A DNA stretch of 15,884 nucleotides from CAZXVW01 sp964644025 (GTDB lineage: Bacteria > Acidobacteriota > Terriglobia > Bryobacterales > Bryobacteraceae). Shown one piece after another: positions 1 to 6,959 of this stretch (positions are counted from its first letter, which is position 1; every line of letters starts with the position of its first letter). The translations under genes were made by a program, and so were the position numbers. The notes beneath the pieces were generated by a model. The model saw only the letters and a list, made by a program, of their open reading frames with translations. It did no database searches and had not been told where the DNA came from. Where the stretch lies: positions 1-15,884 of the forward strand of contig CAZXVW010000101.1 of the NCBI GenBank assembly GCA_964644025.1. The letters are read 5' to 3'.

Positions 1-1
1 C

Positions 2-310
2 GTTTACGACGGCCGGAACATGCTGCCCGTGATACTGGGACAGGCGAAGGGTCCGCTGCACGAAGCGTTATTCTGGGACGGCAACGAAAAAAAGCACGCC
101 GCCCGCTCAGGCAAGTGGAAACTGGTGGACAACAACGGGAAGGTGGAGCTGTTCGACCTGGAGGCCGACCTCGGCGAGGAGAACGATCTCTCGGCGAAGC
201 ACCCGGACGTGCTGAAGCGCCTCCAGCAAGCCTACGCGACCTGGCGCGCGCAGATGGCGCCGCAGATCCGCAGGCGGCCGCCGCGGCCCGCGCGCGCCAA
301 ACAACAATAG
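2..310 (+). CDS. Sulfatase (arylsulfatase-type), C-terminal fragment
   Basis: The reading frame is open at the left edge and ends at TAG 308-310, so only the last 102 residues are seen. They match the C-terminal subdomain of type I (formylglycine) sulfatases: an ALFWDG strand, an ARSGKWKLV strand, an ELFDLEADLGEENDLS segment, then a closing helix with a terminal Trp (ATWRAQM). This is the usual order of the small beta-sheet that closes the active site; the catalytic Cys/Ser and metal ligands lie outside the window. Family members hydrolyse sulfate esters, often on sulfated glycans, and are usually exported. An Arg/Pro-rich tail of about 15 residues follows the domain. The gene converges on the coiled-coil gene, with about 80 nt between their stops. 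The family call is confident; the substrate is unknown. Confidence 0.9.
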   Translation, partial: VYDGRNMLPVILGQAKGPLHEALFWDGNEKKHAARSGKWKLVDNNGKVELFDLEADLGEENDLSAKHPDVLKRLQQAYATWRAQMAPQIRRRPPRPARAKQQ

Positions 311-391
311 CCGGCAGAGGCGGGCGGCATGCGCTCACGGACGTTTCGCCTGGTCTAGATCGCAGGTCTCTGCAAGCATGGATCAGGGCTG

Positions 392-727
392 TCAAGCCCC
401 CGGCGGGCGCCCGCGAACCAGATCGTCCACCCCCTTGATCAGGGTATTGAGCCGCTCATCGCTGTGGCGCTGGGCTTCGGCAAGTCTTCGTTGCTCCTCG
501 GCGAGCCTCTCCACCGTATCGTCCAACACGACCTGCGCCTTCAGAAGCCGCTGATGATCGTGTTGCAAGCTGCCAAGCTGTTGCTGTTGCGCCTCCTGCG
601 CCCCCAGCAGCCGGTCCAGCCGCGCTTCAAAGTTGGCCGGAACTGAAACCAGGTGCTCGATCGCCCGTTCAATCCGGTCCAGCCGCTGGCTGCCGTCCCC
701 GGACGCCGGTGAGCTCATCTCCGTCAT
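392..727 (-). CDS. Small coiled-coil protein of unknown function
   Basis: This is a 111-residue hydrophilic protein with no cysteines, signal peptide or membrane segment. Roughly residues 15-100 are Glu/Gln/Arg/Leu-rich with heptad-like leucine spacing (LDRIERAIEHL, RLDRLLGAQEAQQQQ, VERLAEEQRRLAEAQ), so a long alpha-helical coiled coil is likely. I chose ATG 727 because AGGAG lies 10 nt upstream; an in-frame ATG at 757 adds ten basic residues but has no Shine-Dalgarno. It lies 119 nt downstream of rhaM on the same strand and could be co-transcribed. A five-bp hairpin (GGGCT/AGCCC, 386-399) spans its stop codon. The function is not recognised; oligomerisation or a structural or scaffolding role is the most that can be inferred. 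Confidence 0.72.
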   Translation of the reverse strand: MTEMSSPASGDGSQRLDRIERAIEHLVSVPANFEARLDRLLGAQEAQQQQLGSLQHDHQRLLKAQVVLDDTVERLAEEQRRLAEAQRHSDERLNTLIKGVDDLVRGRPPGA

Positions 728-846
728 CCTGCCGCGTCTCCTCGGTTTTCCTTGCATCTTAACCGAAAGGCCGCCGGAGCTGAGCTCTTACCGTGAAATG
801 ATCACCGGCTCACCGGAAGGCGCCGCCGCCGGCCGAGCCGCCGGCG

Positions 847-1167
847 CTACTCCAGGTGAAAAACTTCTTCGAGCCGCAACAGACCCGTGTCCGGCCGTTC
901 CCCTTCCAATCCCTCGAAGAACGGAGCCATTTCCTTTTGCCAGCGCTCGTTGATTGCTCTGCCGGCCATGCCCCGGAGCGCCGCCGCGAAGTCCGGCGTC
1001 TCCAGGTAGCCGACCAGCAACCCGTCTTCGCGGAGGAACAGCGAATAGTTATGCCAGCCGGTCTCTCGTAACGCCGCCAGCATCTCGGGCCACACGGCCC
1101 GGTGTCGCTCCTTGTACTCCGCCAGCCGGTCCTTTTTAACCTTCAGCAAAAAACAAACTCTCTCCAT
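847..1167 (-). CDS. rhaM: L-rhamnose mutarotase RhaM
   Basis: This 106-residue protein is close to the 104-residue length of E. coli RhaM. It interconverts the alpha and beta anomers of L-rhamnose, supplying the form used by rhamnose isomerase, in the cytoplasm. The N-terminal ferredoxin-like strand (VCFLLKV), the ERHRAVWPEM motif with His22, and WHNYSLFL with Tyr41 sit at the same positions as the catalytic-site residues of the E. coli enzyme. The NERWQKEMAP helix and the EEVFHL ending are also family hallmarks. The frame stays open upstream to 1320, but I set the start at ATG 1167 because the homology begins there and GGGAGG lies about 10 nt upstream. No other rhamnose genes are visible; the nearby sulfatase is consistent with deoxy-sugar or sulfated polysaccharide use, which is inference. 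Confidence 0.93.
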   Translation of the reverse strand: MERVCFLLKVKKDRLAEYKERHRAVWPEMLAALRETGWHNYSLFLREDGLLVGYLETPDFAAALRGMAGRAINERWQKEMAPFFEGLEGERPDTGLLRLEEVFHLE

Positions 1168-1358
1168 TGCTCCCGTCGCCTCCCGGTGCGACCACCCGCC
1201 GCGGTTCCTTCCTCGTCCGGTCTTGCCTCCTTGATTGGGTTTCACTCCTCGGCTCCTCTCACAAAAGGGTAAGCCATTGAGAGGCAGTGAGGCGTGAGCA
1301 CCTGACGCGGTCTTCTTCATTGTCGAACGACAAACGGCGAAGGAGGGATCATCGCGGT

Positions 1359-1535
1359 GTGCTCATTGAAACATTTATCAGAAAGCAGTTGGGATTGAAA
1401 GCGCCCACCGTGAGGCAGGTGGAACAGGACGAAAGCAATTTGCAGATTCGGAGCGGCCGGCCGCGCACGCTCGCACAAAGAAATGGACGATCCGAAGCTA
1501 ATTTTGTACCATCTCTATCCTTGTCAATAAGATAG
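1359..1535 (+). pseudogene. Possible truncated ISL3-like transposase N-terminus
   Basis: AGGAGG at 1341-1346 precedes GTG 1359 by 12 nt and opens a 58-codon frame. Its first half, MLIETFIRKQLGLKAPTV then RQVEQDESNLQI, resembles from memory the start of ISL3-family transposases: a short basic helix, then LGLK and a beta-hairpin that leads into a zinc-binding domain. The expected cysteine motif does not follow. The sequence changes character after about 1443 and stops at 1533-1535. I read it as a 5' remnant of an insertion sequence that lost everything downstream. No terminal inverted repeats or target duplication could be assigned. Alternatively it is a small unrelated ORF. Confidence 0.35.
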
Positions 1536-1653
1536 CCTGTGGAAATCAGCCCTGGCGCCGCTCGGATGTGCCGGGGTGAAAGAACAGCGGAACCAGATCA
1601 GGTCTTGGGTTATCTCTACTGATTTCCGTGAGATACGCTGTGGAAATCAACCC
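1531..1653. repeat. Imperfect 22-nt direct repeat, two copies
   Basis: Copies lie at 1531-1552 (GATAGCCTGTGGAAATCAGC, then CC) and 1632-1653 (GATACGCTGTGGAAATCAAC, then CC). They differ at three positions and their start points are 101 nt apart. The shared core is CTGTGGAAATCA. Similarity fades afterwards into C/G-rich sequence. The copies could be transposon-end, duplication or regulator-site remnants; the sequence alone does not decide. Confidence 0.6.
1620..1649. repeat. 8-bp inverted repeat (TGATTTCC/GGAAATCA)
   Basis: TGATTTCC at 1620-1627 is exactly complementary to GGAAATCA at 1642-1649, with a 14-nt spacer. The right arm is the core of the second direct-repeat copy, so three arms of the same motif (two direct, one inverted) lie within 120 nt. 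It sits about 100 nt before the glycosyltransferase start and could be an operator or an IS end. No T-tract follows, so it is not an intrinsic terminator. Confidence 0.45.
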
Positions 1654-1746
1654 CCGCCGCCCTGCCCCGCTGCCTCATCCCCTGGCTCGCCCGGCCGCCT
1701 TGGCCCGTCGCCCGCTCCCCCTGGCTGGTTTTGATAACGTGGTGGA

Positions 1747-3435
1747 TTGAGTTTCGCGGACCCCGAAGCAATCAACGGCTCTCCACGGCGGCGGACAGTG
1801 ACCCTGATCCTGGCCGCCTGTCTGCTCTACTTCCTGGCCGCCGGCCTGCTGGTGCTCCCTTACCCCGGCATCGAAAACGACGAAGCCCTGTTCGCCGGCG
1901 GCATCTACGCACCCGAGTTGATGGCCGGCAGCATCCGGCTTTTCGGCCATCGCGTGGCCCTGATGCTCATGCCTTACGTGGGCGCGCTCAAGGCGTGGCT
2001 CTACGCGCCCATCTTCGCGCTCTGGCATCCCTCGGCCTGGTCGCTCCGCGTTCCCGTCCTGCTGACCGGCGCCGCCGCCGTCTGGCTGTTCTTCTGCTAT
2101 TTGGACCGCATCGCGGGGAGGCGGGCGGCTTTGATCGGCGCCGTCCTGCTGGCAACCGATACCTCCTTTCTGCTGACCACGTGCTTTGACTGGGGTCCGG
2201 TGGCCCTCCAGCAGGTCCTGTTGCTCGGGGGGCTGGTTTTCATCCTGGACTACTACCGGAGCCGGAGCCAACAGCGTCTGGCGGCCGGCTTCTTCCTGTT
2301 CGGCCTGGCCTTCTGGGATAAGGCCGTCTTCGTCTGGATGTTCTCCGGGCTGGTGGTGGCCGCCGCGATCCTGTTCGCCGGCCCGATCCGCCGGCTGGCG
2401 ACGCCCCGCCGCAGCACCATTGCCGCCGCTGCCTTCCTGGCGGGCGCCTCGCCCTTGCTGCTTTACAACTTCCAGCACTCCCTGGCCACCTTCCGCGGCA
2501 AGCAGTATTCGTTCCGTGACTTCGACCGGAAACTGGCGGTGCTCCGCTACACGCTGCGCGGCGACGTCATGCGAGGCTTCCTCGTCGACGACCACCCCGG
2601 CGCCTTGCCCGCGGGACCGCGCAACGCCGTCGAGGCGGCTTCCCTCCGCCTCAGTGACGCCGCGGGCCACCCCCGCACCGGCTGGCTCCCTTATGCACTC
2701 CTGCTGGCCGTGGCGCTCGTCCCTTTTCTGCGCCCCGGCGGCCAGCGCCGCGCGGTCTTGTTCTTCGCGCTGGCCTTTCTGGTGAGCTGGTTCGAGATGC
2801 TGGTCACCGTCAACGCCGGCGGCAGCGCCCACCACACCATCCTGCTGTGGCCGCACGTTCATGCCTTCGTCGCCGTCGCCCTGGCCGGCGGGCTTCGGCG
2901 GCTCGGCAAAGGGGCTCTCCTGGTTACCGTTGTCGTGGTGGGCCTGGTAGCTGGATCGAATGTCCTCGTGATGAATGAATACCTCGCCGGTTTGATTCGG
3001 TTCGGGCCCGGCCGCATGTGGACGGACGCGGTATATCCCCTCGCCGACGTTCTCAAAACGCGCCAGCCCCCCATCGTCTACGCCGCCGACTGGGGCATGG
3101 GGGACACGCTGCGCATGCTGCTTGAAGGCAAAACGCCCGTGGCCAGCGCCGTCGAGCCCTTCAACCGGCGGCAGCTCGACAAGTTCGAAACTGAGCAGGT
3201 CCGGAAGCGGCTCGCCGAACCCGGCGCGCTTTTCGTGAGCTTCGTCTCCGGGAAAGAAACATTCCCACAAGCCCGCCGGCTGGTGCTCCGGTGCGCCGAA
3301 CAGGCCGGCTACCGCCGGGAACTGCTCGAGGTGGTGCGCGATCGCCGCGGCCGCCCGGTCTTTGAAATCGCCCGCTACGAAGCCGCCACCCCCGCGCCCG
3401 GCGGGAACCGGATTACCCGGCCTCCTCGGAAATGA
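1747..3435 (+). CDS. GT-C membrane glycosyltransferase (PMT/ArnT-like)
   Basis: This is a 562-residue polytopic protein. About ten hydrophobic segments run from residue 18 to about 400, then a soluble domain of about 150 residues closes the protein. After the first membrane helix comes YPGIENDEALFAGG: Glu43, Asp45 and Glu46 sit in the first external loop, where GT-C enzymes of the PMT_2/ArnT type carry their catalytic acidic residue. Such enzymes move a sugar from a polyprenyl-phosphate donor to a protein, lipid A or glycan acceptor outside the cytoplasmic membrane. The start is uncertain: TTG 1747 is the first possible start after an in-frame stop (1735-1737), GTG 1798 fits just before the first helix, and neither has a clear Shine-Dalgarno. 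The acceptor is unknown. The succinate dehydrogenase operon begins 78 nt downstream. Confidence 0.85.
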   Translation: MSFADPEAINGSPRRRTVTLILAACLLYFLAAGLLVLPYPGIENDEALFAGGIYAPELMAGSIRLFGHRVALMLMPYVGALKAWLYAPIFALWHPSAWSLRVPVLLTGAAAVWLFFCYLDRIAGRRAALIGAVLLATDTSFLLTTCFDWGPVALQQVLLLGGLVFILDYYRSRSQQRLAAGFFLFGLAFWDKAVFVWMFSGLVVAAAILFAGPIRRLATPRRSTIAAAAFLAGASPLLLYNFQHSLATFRGKQYSFRDFDRKLAVLRYTLRGDVMRGFLVDDHPGALPAGPRNAVEAASLRLSDAAGHPRTGWLPYALLLAVALVPFLRPGGQRRAVLFFALAFLVSWFEMLVTVNAGGSAHHTILLWPHVHAFVAVALAGGLRRLGKGALLVTVVVVGLVAGSNVLVMNEYLAGLIRFGPGRMWTDAVYPLADVLKTRQPPIVYAADWGMGDTLRMLLEGKTPVASAVEPFNRRQLDKFETEQVRKRLAEPGALFVSFVSGKETFPQARRLVLRCAEQAGYRRELLEVVRDRRGRPVFEIARYEAATPAPGGNRITRPPRK

Positions 3436-3513
3436 TGTATCTTTACAAGGTTGGGAAGCGTCGTTCCCGGCCACGAAGTCTTCAAAGAGTATCCTGGTAG
3501 GACACGAAGCCAT

Positions 3514-4203
3514 ATGAGCGCGAGTGCAGTCACAACAAATCTCAACCAAACCACCCGGTTCTACGAGGCCAGCGTCGGCAAGAAAGCGGTCCAGGCCGTC
3601 ACCGGGTGCATCCTCTTCCTGTTCGTCTTCGGACACATGGTCGGCAATCTTCAGATCTACATGGGAGCCGAGCAGATCAATGAGTATGCAGTCCTGTTGC
3701 GGAACCTTCACGGCATGATCTGGGTCGTCCGGGCAGTCGTGCTGGTAGCCGCGATCCTTCACGTCATCAGCGGCATCCAGCTATGGCTGATGAACCGCGC
3801 CGCGCGGCCGGTGGGCTATTACGCCAGACGGCGGTGGGTGGAAGCGAGCTTCGCCTCGCGCACGATGATTTATACCGGCCTTCTGGTGCTGGCGTTTGTC
3901 GTCTATCACTTGCTGCACCTGACCTTTGGGGTCGTCCACCCCTCCTTTAACCACAATCTGGATGTTTATTCGAATGTGATGATCGCGTTCCACCAGGTGG
4001 CGGCCGCCGTGATCTACATCGTGACCATGATCGGGCTAGGCATTCACATCTCGCACGGGTTCTGGAGCATGTTCCAATCAGTTGGCTTGAATCACCCGCT
4101 CTACATGCCTGTGATTCAGAAACTTGCCCTGATCGCTGCGGTCGTCTTTGCCGTTGGCATGGCATCCATCCCGTTGTCGGTTCTGACCGGCCTCATCCAT
4201 TAA
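3514..4203 (+). CDS. sdhC: Succinate dehydrogenase cytochrome b558 subunit SdhC
   Basis: This 229-residue integral membrane protein of about five helices anchors succinate dehydrogenase and passes electrons to quinone. Histidines at 41 (FGHMVGN), 83 (ILHVISG), 132 (VYHLLH) and 178 (GIHISHG) are spaced like the four axial ligands of the two haems b in the single-subunit di-haem anchors of Bacillus SdhC and Wolinella FrdC. No separate sdhD is present, as expected for this type. An in-frame TTG at 3451 would extend the N-terminus, but ATG 3514 gives the usual start. Upstream only weak GGTAGGA and GAAG matches serve as ribosome site. It is first in an sdhCAB operon, 17 nt before sdhA. Menaquinone is the likely partner for this anchor class (inference). 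Confidence 0.95.
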   Translation: MSASAVTTNLNQTTRFYEASVGKKAVQAVTGCILFLFVFGHMVGNLQIYMGAEQINEYAVLLRNLHGMIWVVRAVVLVAAILHVISGIQLWLMNRAARPVGYYARRRWVEASFASRTMIYTGLLVLAFVVYHLLHLTFGVVHPSFNHNLDVYSNVMIAFHQVAAAVIYIVTMIGLGIHISHGFWSMFQSVGLNHPLYMPVIQKLALIAAVVFAVGMASIPLSVLTGLIH

Positions 4204-4220
4204 CGAGTTCGGAGTCTGTT

Positions 4221-6134
4221 ATGCGTCTTGATCCAAGAGAACCTTCGGGTCCCATCGAACAGAAATGGGACAAGTGCCGGTTTGACATGAAGCTGGTCAG
4301 CCCGGCGAATAGGCGGAAGTACGAAGTCATCGTTGTGGGCACCGGCCTGGCCGGCGGCGCGGCCGCGGCCACCCTGGGCGAGCTTGGCTACAACGTGAAG
4401 TCCTTCTGCTACCAGGACAGCCCGCGGCGCGCCCATTCCATCGGGGCGCAGGGCGGCATCAACGCCGCCAAGAATTATCAGAACGACGGCGACAGTGTTT
4501 TTCGCCTGTTCTTCGACACGGTTAAGGGCGGCGATTTCCGCTCGCGCGAGTCCAACGTGTACCGGCTGGCCGAGCTCAGCCTGAACATCATCGACCAGTG
4601 CGTCGCCCAGGGCGTGCCGTTCGCCCGCGAGTACGGCGGAACACTGGCCAATCGCTCCTTCGGCGGTGCGCTGGTGTCGCGGACCTTTTATGCCCGCGGG
4701 CAAACCGGCCAGCAATTGCTGCTCGGCGCCTATCAGGCTTTGCAGCGGCAGGTGCTGGCGGGCAAAGTAAAAATGTTTTCCCGCCACGAGATGCTCGATC
4801 TCATTGTCATCGACGGACGGGCCCGCGGCATCGTGACCCGCAACATGCTGGACGGGAAGATTGACTGCCACCTGGCCGATGCCGTCGTCCTGGCCACTGG
4901 CGGCTACGGGAACGTGTATTACCTGTCCACCAACGCCAAGGGAAGCAACGGTTCGGCTGTCTGGCGTTCTTACAAACGCGGAGCAGCCTTCGCCAACCCG
5001 TGCTTCATGCAGATCCATCCCACCTGCATTCCCCACACGGGCGAGTACCAGTCGAAACTCACGCTCATGAGTGAGTCGCTGCGCAACGACGGGCGCATCT
5101 GGGTGCCGAAAAAGAAGGGCGACAAGCGGCCACCGAACGAGATCCCGGAAGAGGAGCGCGATTACTACCTCGAGCGCCGCTACCCGGCTTTCGGCAACCT
5201 GGTGCCGCGCGACGTCGCTTCCCGCAACGCCAAGGCCGTCTGCGACGAGGGCCGTGGCGTCGGTCCTACCGGCCTCGGCGTTTACCTCGATTTCGCTGAC
5301 GCCATCCAGCGGCTCGGCCGCAAAGCCATCGAGGATCGCTACGGCAACCTTTTCGATATGTACGAGCGCATCACCGGGGAGAATGCCTACGAGGTTCCCA
5401 TGCGCATCTACCCCGCGGTCCACTATGTCATGGGCGGACTTTGGGTGGACTACATGCTCATGAGCACCATCCCCGGCCTCTTCGTCGGCGGCGAAGCCAA
5501 CTTCTCCGATCACGGCGCCAACCGGCTCGGCGCCAGCGCCCTGATGCAGGGCCTCGCCGACGGATACTTCGTCTTGCCGTACGCCGTGGGGGATTATCTG
5601 GGTTCGGCCAAGCTGGAGAAGGTTTCTCCCGACCATCCGGCCTGCCGGGAAGCCGAAGAGTCCGTCACCAGCAGGATCAAGCGCCTGCTGAGTGTGAACG
5701 GGCGGCGCACGGTCGATACCTTCCACCGCGAGCTGGGCAAGATTATGTGGGAGTATTGCGGCATGGTGCGCAATGAGAGCGGCTTGAAAAAAGCTCTCCA
5801 GATGATCCCGGAACTGCGCCAGGAGTTCTGGGAAGACGTGCGCGTGCTGGGCGAGAACGAAACCGTGAACCAGTCACTCGAAAAGGCCGGCAGAGTAGCT
5901 GATTTCCTCGAAATGGGTGAGTTGATTGTCCGGGACGCGCTCGCCCGCGACGAATCCTGCGGCGCTCACTTCCGCGAGGAACACGAGACCGAAGAGGGCG
6001 AGGCGATGCGCGACGACGAACATTTCATGCATGTGGCGGCCTGGGAGTACAAGGGAGACGACCAGGAACCGGAACTCCATCAGGAGCCGCTTCATTTCGA
6101 TTACGTCAAGCCTTCGGTACGGAGTTACAAATAA
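4221..6134 (+). CDS. sdhA: Succinate dehydrogenase flavoprotein subunit SdhA
   Basis: This 637-residue catalytic subunit oxidises succinate to fumarate (or the reverse) using covalently bound FAD on the cytoplasmic face of the membrane. The FAD-binding loop is VVGTGLAGGAAAA near residues 38-50, and His72 in RRAHSIGAQGGINAA is the FAD attachment site. Substrate-site motifs are FMQIHPTCIPHTG, SESLRNDGRIW, the capping-domain PRDVASR, PAVHYVMGGLWVDY and GANRLGASALMQGLADG. The acidic C-terminal extension ending YVKPSVRSYK and the overall length match the Bacillus/Bacteroides b558-linked subclass rather than the E. coli type. GGAG six nt before ATG 4221 supports the start. Its stop overlaps the sdhB start by one base (TAATG), so the two are translationally coupled. 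Confidence 0.97.
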   Translation: MRLDPREPSGPIEQKWDKCRFDMKLVSPANRRKYEVIVVGTGLAGGAAAATLGELGYNVKSFCYQDSPRRAHSIGAQGGINAAKNYQNDGDSVFRLFFDTVKGGDFRSRESNVYRLAELSLNIIDQCVAQGVPFAREYGGTLANRSFGGALVSRTFYARGQTGQQLLLGAYQALQRQVLAGKVKMFSRHEMLDLIVIDGRARGIVTRNMLDGKIDCHLADAVVLATGGYGNVYYLSTNAKGSNGSAVWRSYKRGAAFANPCFMQIHPTCIPHTGEYQSKLTLMSESLRNDGRIWVPKKKGDKRPPNEIPEEERDYYLERRYPAFGNLVPRDVASRNAKAVCDEGRGVGPTGLGVYLDFADAIQRLGRKAIEDRYGNLFDMYERITGENAYEVPMRIYPAVHYVMGGLWVDYMLMSTIPGLFVGGEANFSDHGANRLGASALMQGLADGYFVLPYAVGDYLGSAKLEKVSPDHPACREAEESVTSRIKRLLSVNGRRTVDTFHRELGKIMWEYCGMVRNESGLKKALQMIPELRQEFWEDVRVLGENETVNQSLEKAGRVADFLEMGELIVRDALARDESCGAHFREEHETEEGEAMRDDEHFMHVAAWEYKGDDQEPELHQEPLHFDYVKPSVRSYK

Positions 6135-6886
6135 TGCGCATCATCTTACACATTTGGCGGCAGAAAAGCCCGGACGCTCCGGGAAAAATGGTGCGGTACG
6201 AGGTCCCAAACGTCAGCGAGCATATGTCCTTCCTGGAAATGCTCGACGTGCTCAATGAACAGTTGATTGAGAAAGGCGAGGAGCCTGTTGTCTTTGACCA
6301 CGATTGCCGCGAGGGCATTTGCGGCGCCTGCGGCTTCATGATCAATGGCATCCCTCATGGGCCGGAACGCGAGACAACCGTCTGCCAGCTCCACATGCGG
6401 CATTTCAAGGACGGCGACGAACTCTACCTCGAACCGTACCGGGCCAAGGCCTTCCCGATCATCAAGGACCTGATGGTGGACCGCAGCGCCCTGGACCGTA
6501 TTATTCAGGCCGGCGGATTCATCTCGGTCCCCACCGGCTCGGCTCCCGATGGCAACACCATCCCGATTCCTCACGAGACGGCGGAGTTAGCCATGGACGC
6601 CGCCGCTTGCATCGGTTGCGGTGCCTGCGTGGCAGCCTGTCCGAACGCCTCGGCCATGCTGTTCACCGGAGCGAAGATTTCCCACCTGGGCCTGCTCCCG
6701 CAGGGGCACCCGGAGAAGGATCAGCGGGCGCTGAAAATGGTGGCCCAGTTGAACCGGGAAGCCTTCGGCGCTTGCACCAACATCGCCGAGTGCGAGGCGG
6801 TCTGCCCGAAGAACATCAAGCTGGAAAATATCGCCCGGATGTTCCGCGACTTCATCAGCGCCAGTTGGCGCAAGCGGAGCGCCTGA
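6134..6886 (+). CDS. sdhB: Succinate dehydrogenase iron-sulfur subunit SdhB
   Basis: This 250-residue protein carries three Fe-S clusters that wire FAD to haem and quinone. The N-terminal plant-ferredoxin fold binds [2Fe-2S] through Cys58, Cys63 and Cys66 (DCREGICGACG) and Cys84. The C-terminal bacterial ferredoxin domain has CIGCGACVAAC (Cys159, 162, 165, 169), Cys214, Cys220 and Cys224. By the E. coli pattern, 159/162/165/224 bind [4Fe-4S] and 169/214/220 bind [3Fe-4S]. All eleven ligands are present, so the subunit should be functional. ATG 6134 overlaps the sdhA stop by one base, and no independent Shine-Dalgarno is needed. It is the last operon gene and converges on the Mrp ATPase gene 73 nt away. 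Confidence 0.96.
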   Translation: MRIILHIWRQKSPDAPGKMVRYEVPNVSEHMSFLEMLDVLNEQLIEKGEEPVVFDHDCREGICGACGFMINGIPHGPERETTVCQLHMRHFKDGDELYLEPYRAKAFPIIKDLMVDRSALDRIIQAGGFISVPTGSAPDGNTIPIPHETAELAMDAAACIGCGACVAACPNASAMLFTGAKISHLGLLPQGHPEKDQRALKMVAQLNREAFGACTNIAECEAVCPKNIKLENIARMFRDFISASWRKRSA

Positions 6887-6936
6887 GCGGGACCTGATCG
6901 CCGGAAGCCGCGCCCCGGGCCGGGCGGAAGGGATCG

Positions 6937-6957
6937 CTGGCCGGAGCCGGCCGCCAG
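6937..6957. terminator. GC-rich hairpin between convergent sdhB and mrp
   Basis: CTGGC (6937-6941) pairs with GCCAG (6953-6957). Two further G-C pairs follow inside across one bulged base, and an alternative GGCCG/CGGCC stem overlaps it. It lies in the 73-nt gap between the two convergent stops and is symmetric enough to act on both strands. No T-tract follows on either side, so it is at best a weak or factor-assisted terminator. Confidence 0.35.
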
Positions 6958-6959
6958 GC

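Larger units (their letters stand above)
1168..1746. other. 579-nt intergenic region between divergent genes
   Basis: This region separates rhaM (leftward) from the membrane glycosyltransferase (rightward). It appears less GC-rich than its flanks in the middle, roughly 1360-1650. It holds a short ORF preceded by a very strong Shine-Dalgarno that looks like a broken transposase start, a pair of imperfect 22-nt direct repeats and an 8-bp inverted repeat, each listed separately. I see no convincing -35/-10 pair for either flanking gene and no tRNA or other RNA gene. Confidence 0.6.

Noticed and set aside
386..399. Hairpin GGGCT/AGCCC at the coiled-coil gene stop as a terminator
   Set aside because: The stem is only five bp, the stop codon sits in the loop and no T-tract follows on the minus strand.
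1168..1320. 51-residue N-terminal extension of RhaM
   Set aside because: RhaM is about 104 residues in the family and ATG 1167 has a good ribosome site; the extension is basic and unrelated to the fold.
1675..3762. 695-codon open frame on the minus strand
   Set aside because: It lies opposite the GT-C glycosyltransferase and sdhC start. The translation is Gln/Gly/Pro/Glu-rich with no domain, which is the usual mirror frame in GC-rich coding DNA.
4200..5726. 508-codon open frame antisense to sdhA
   Set aside because: The plus strand encodes a complete SdhA with all motifs; the antisense product matches nothing recognisable and has no ribosome site.
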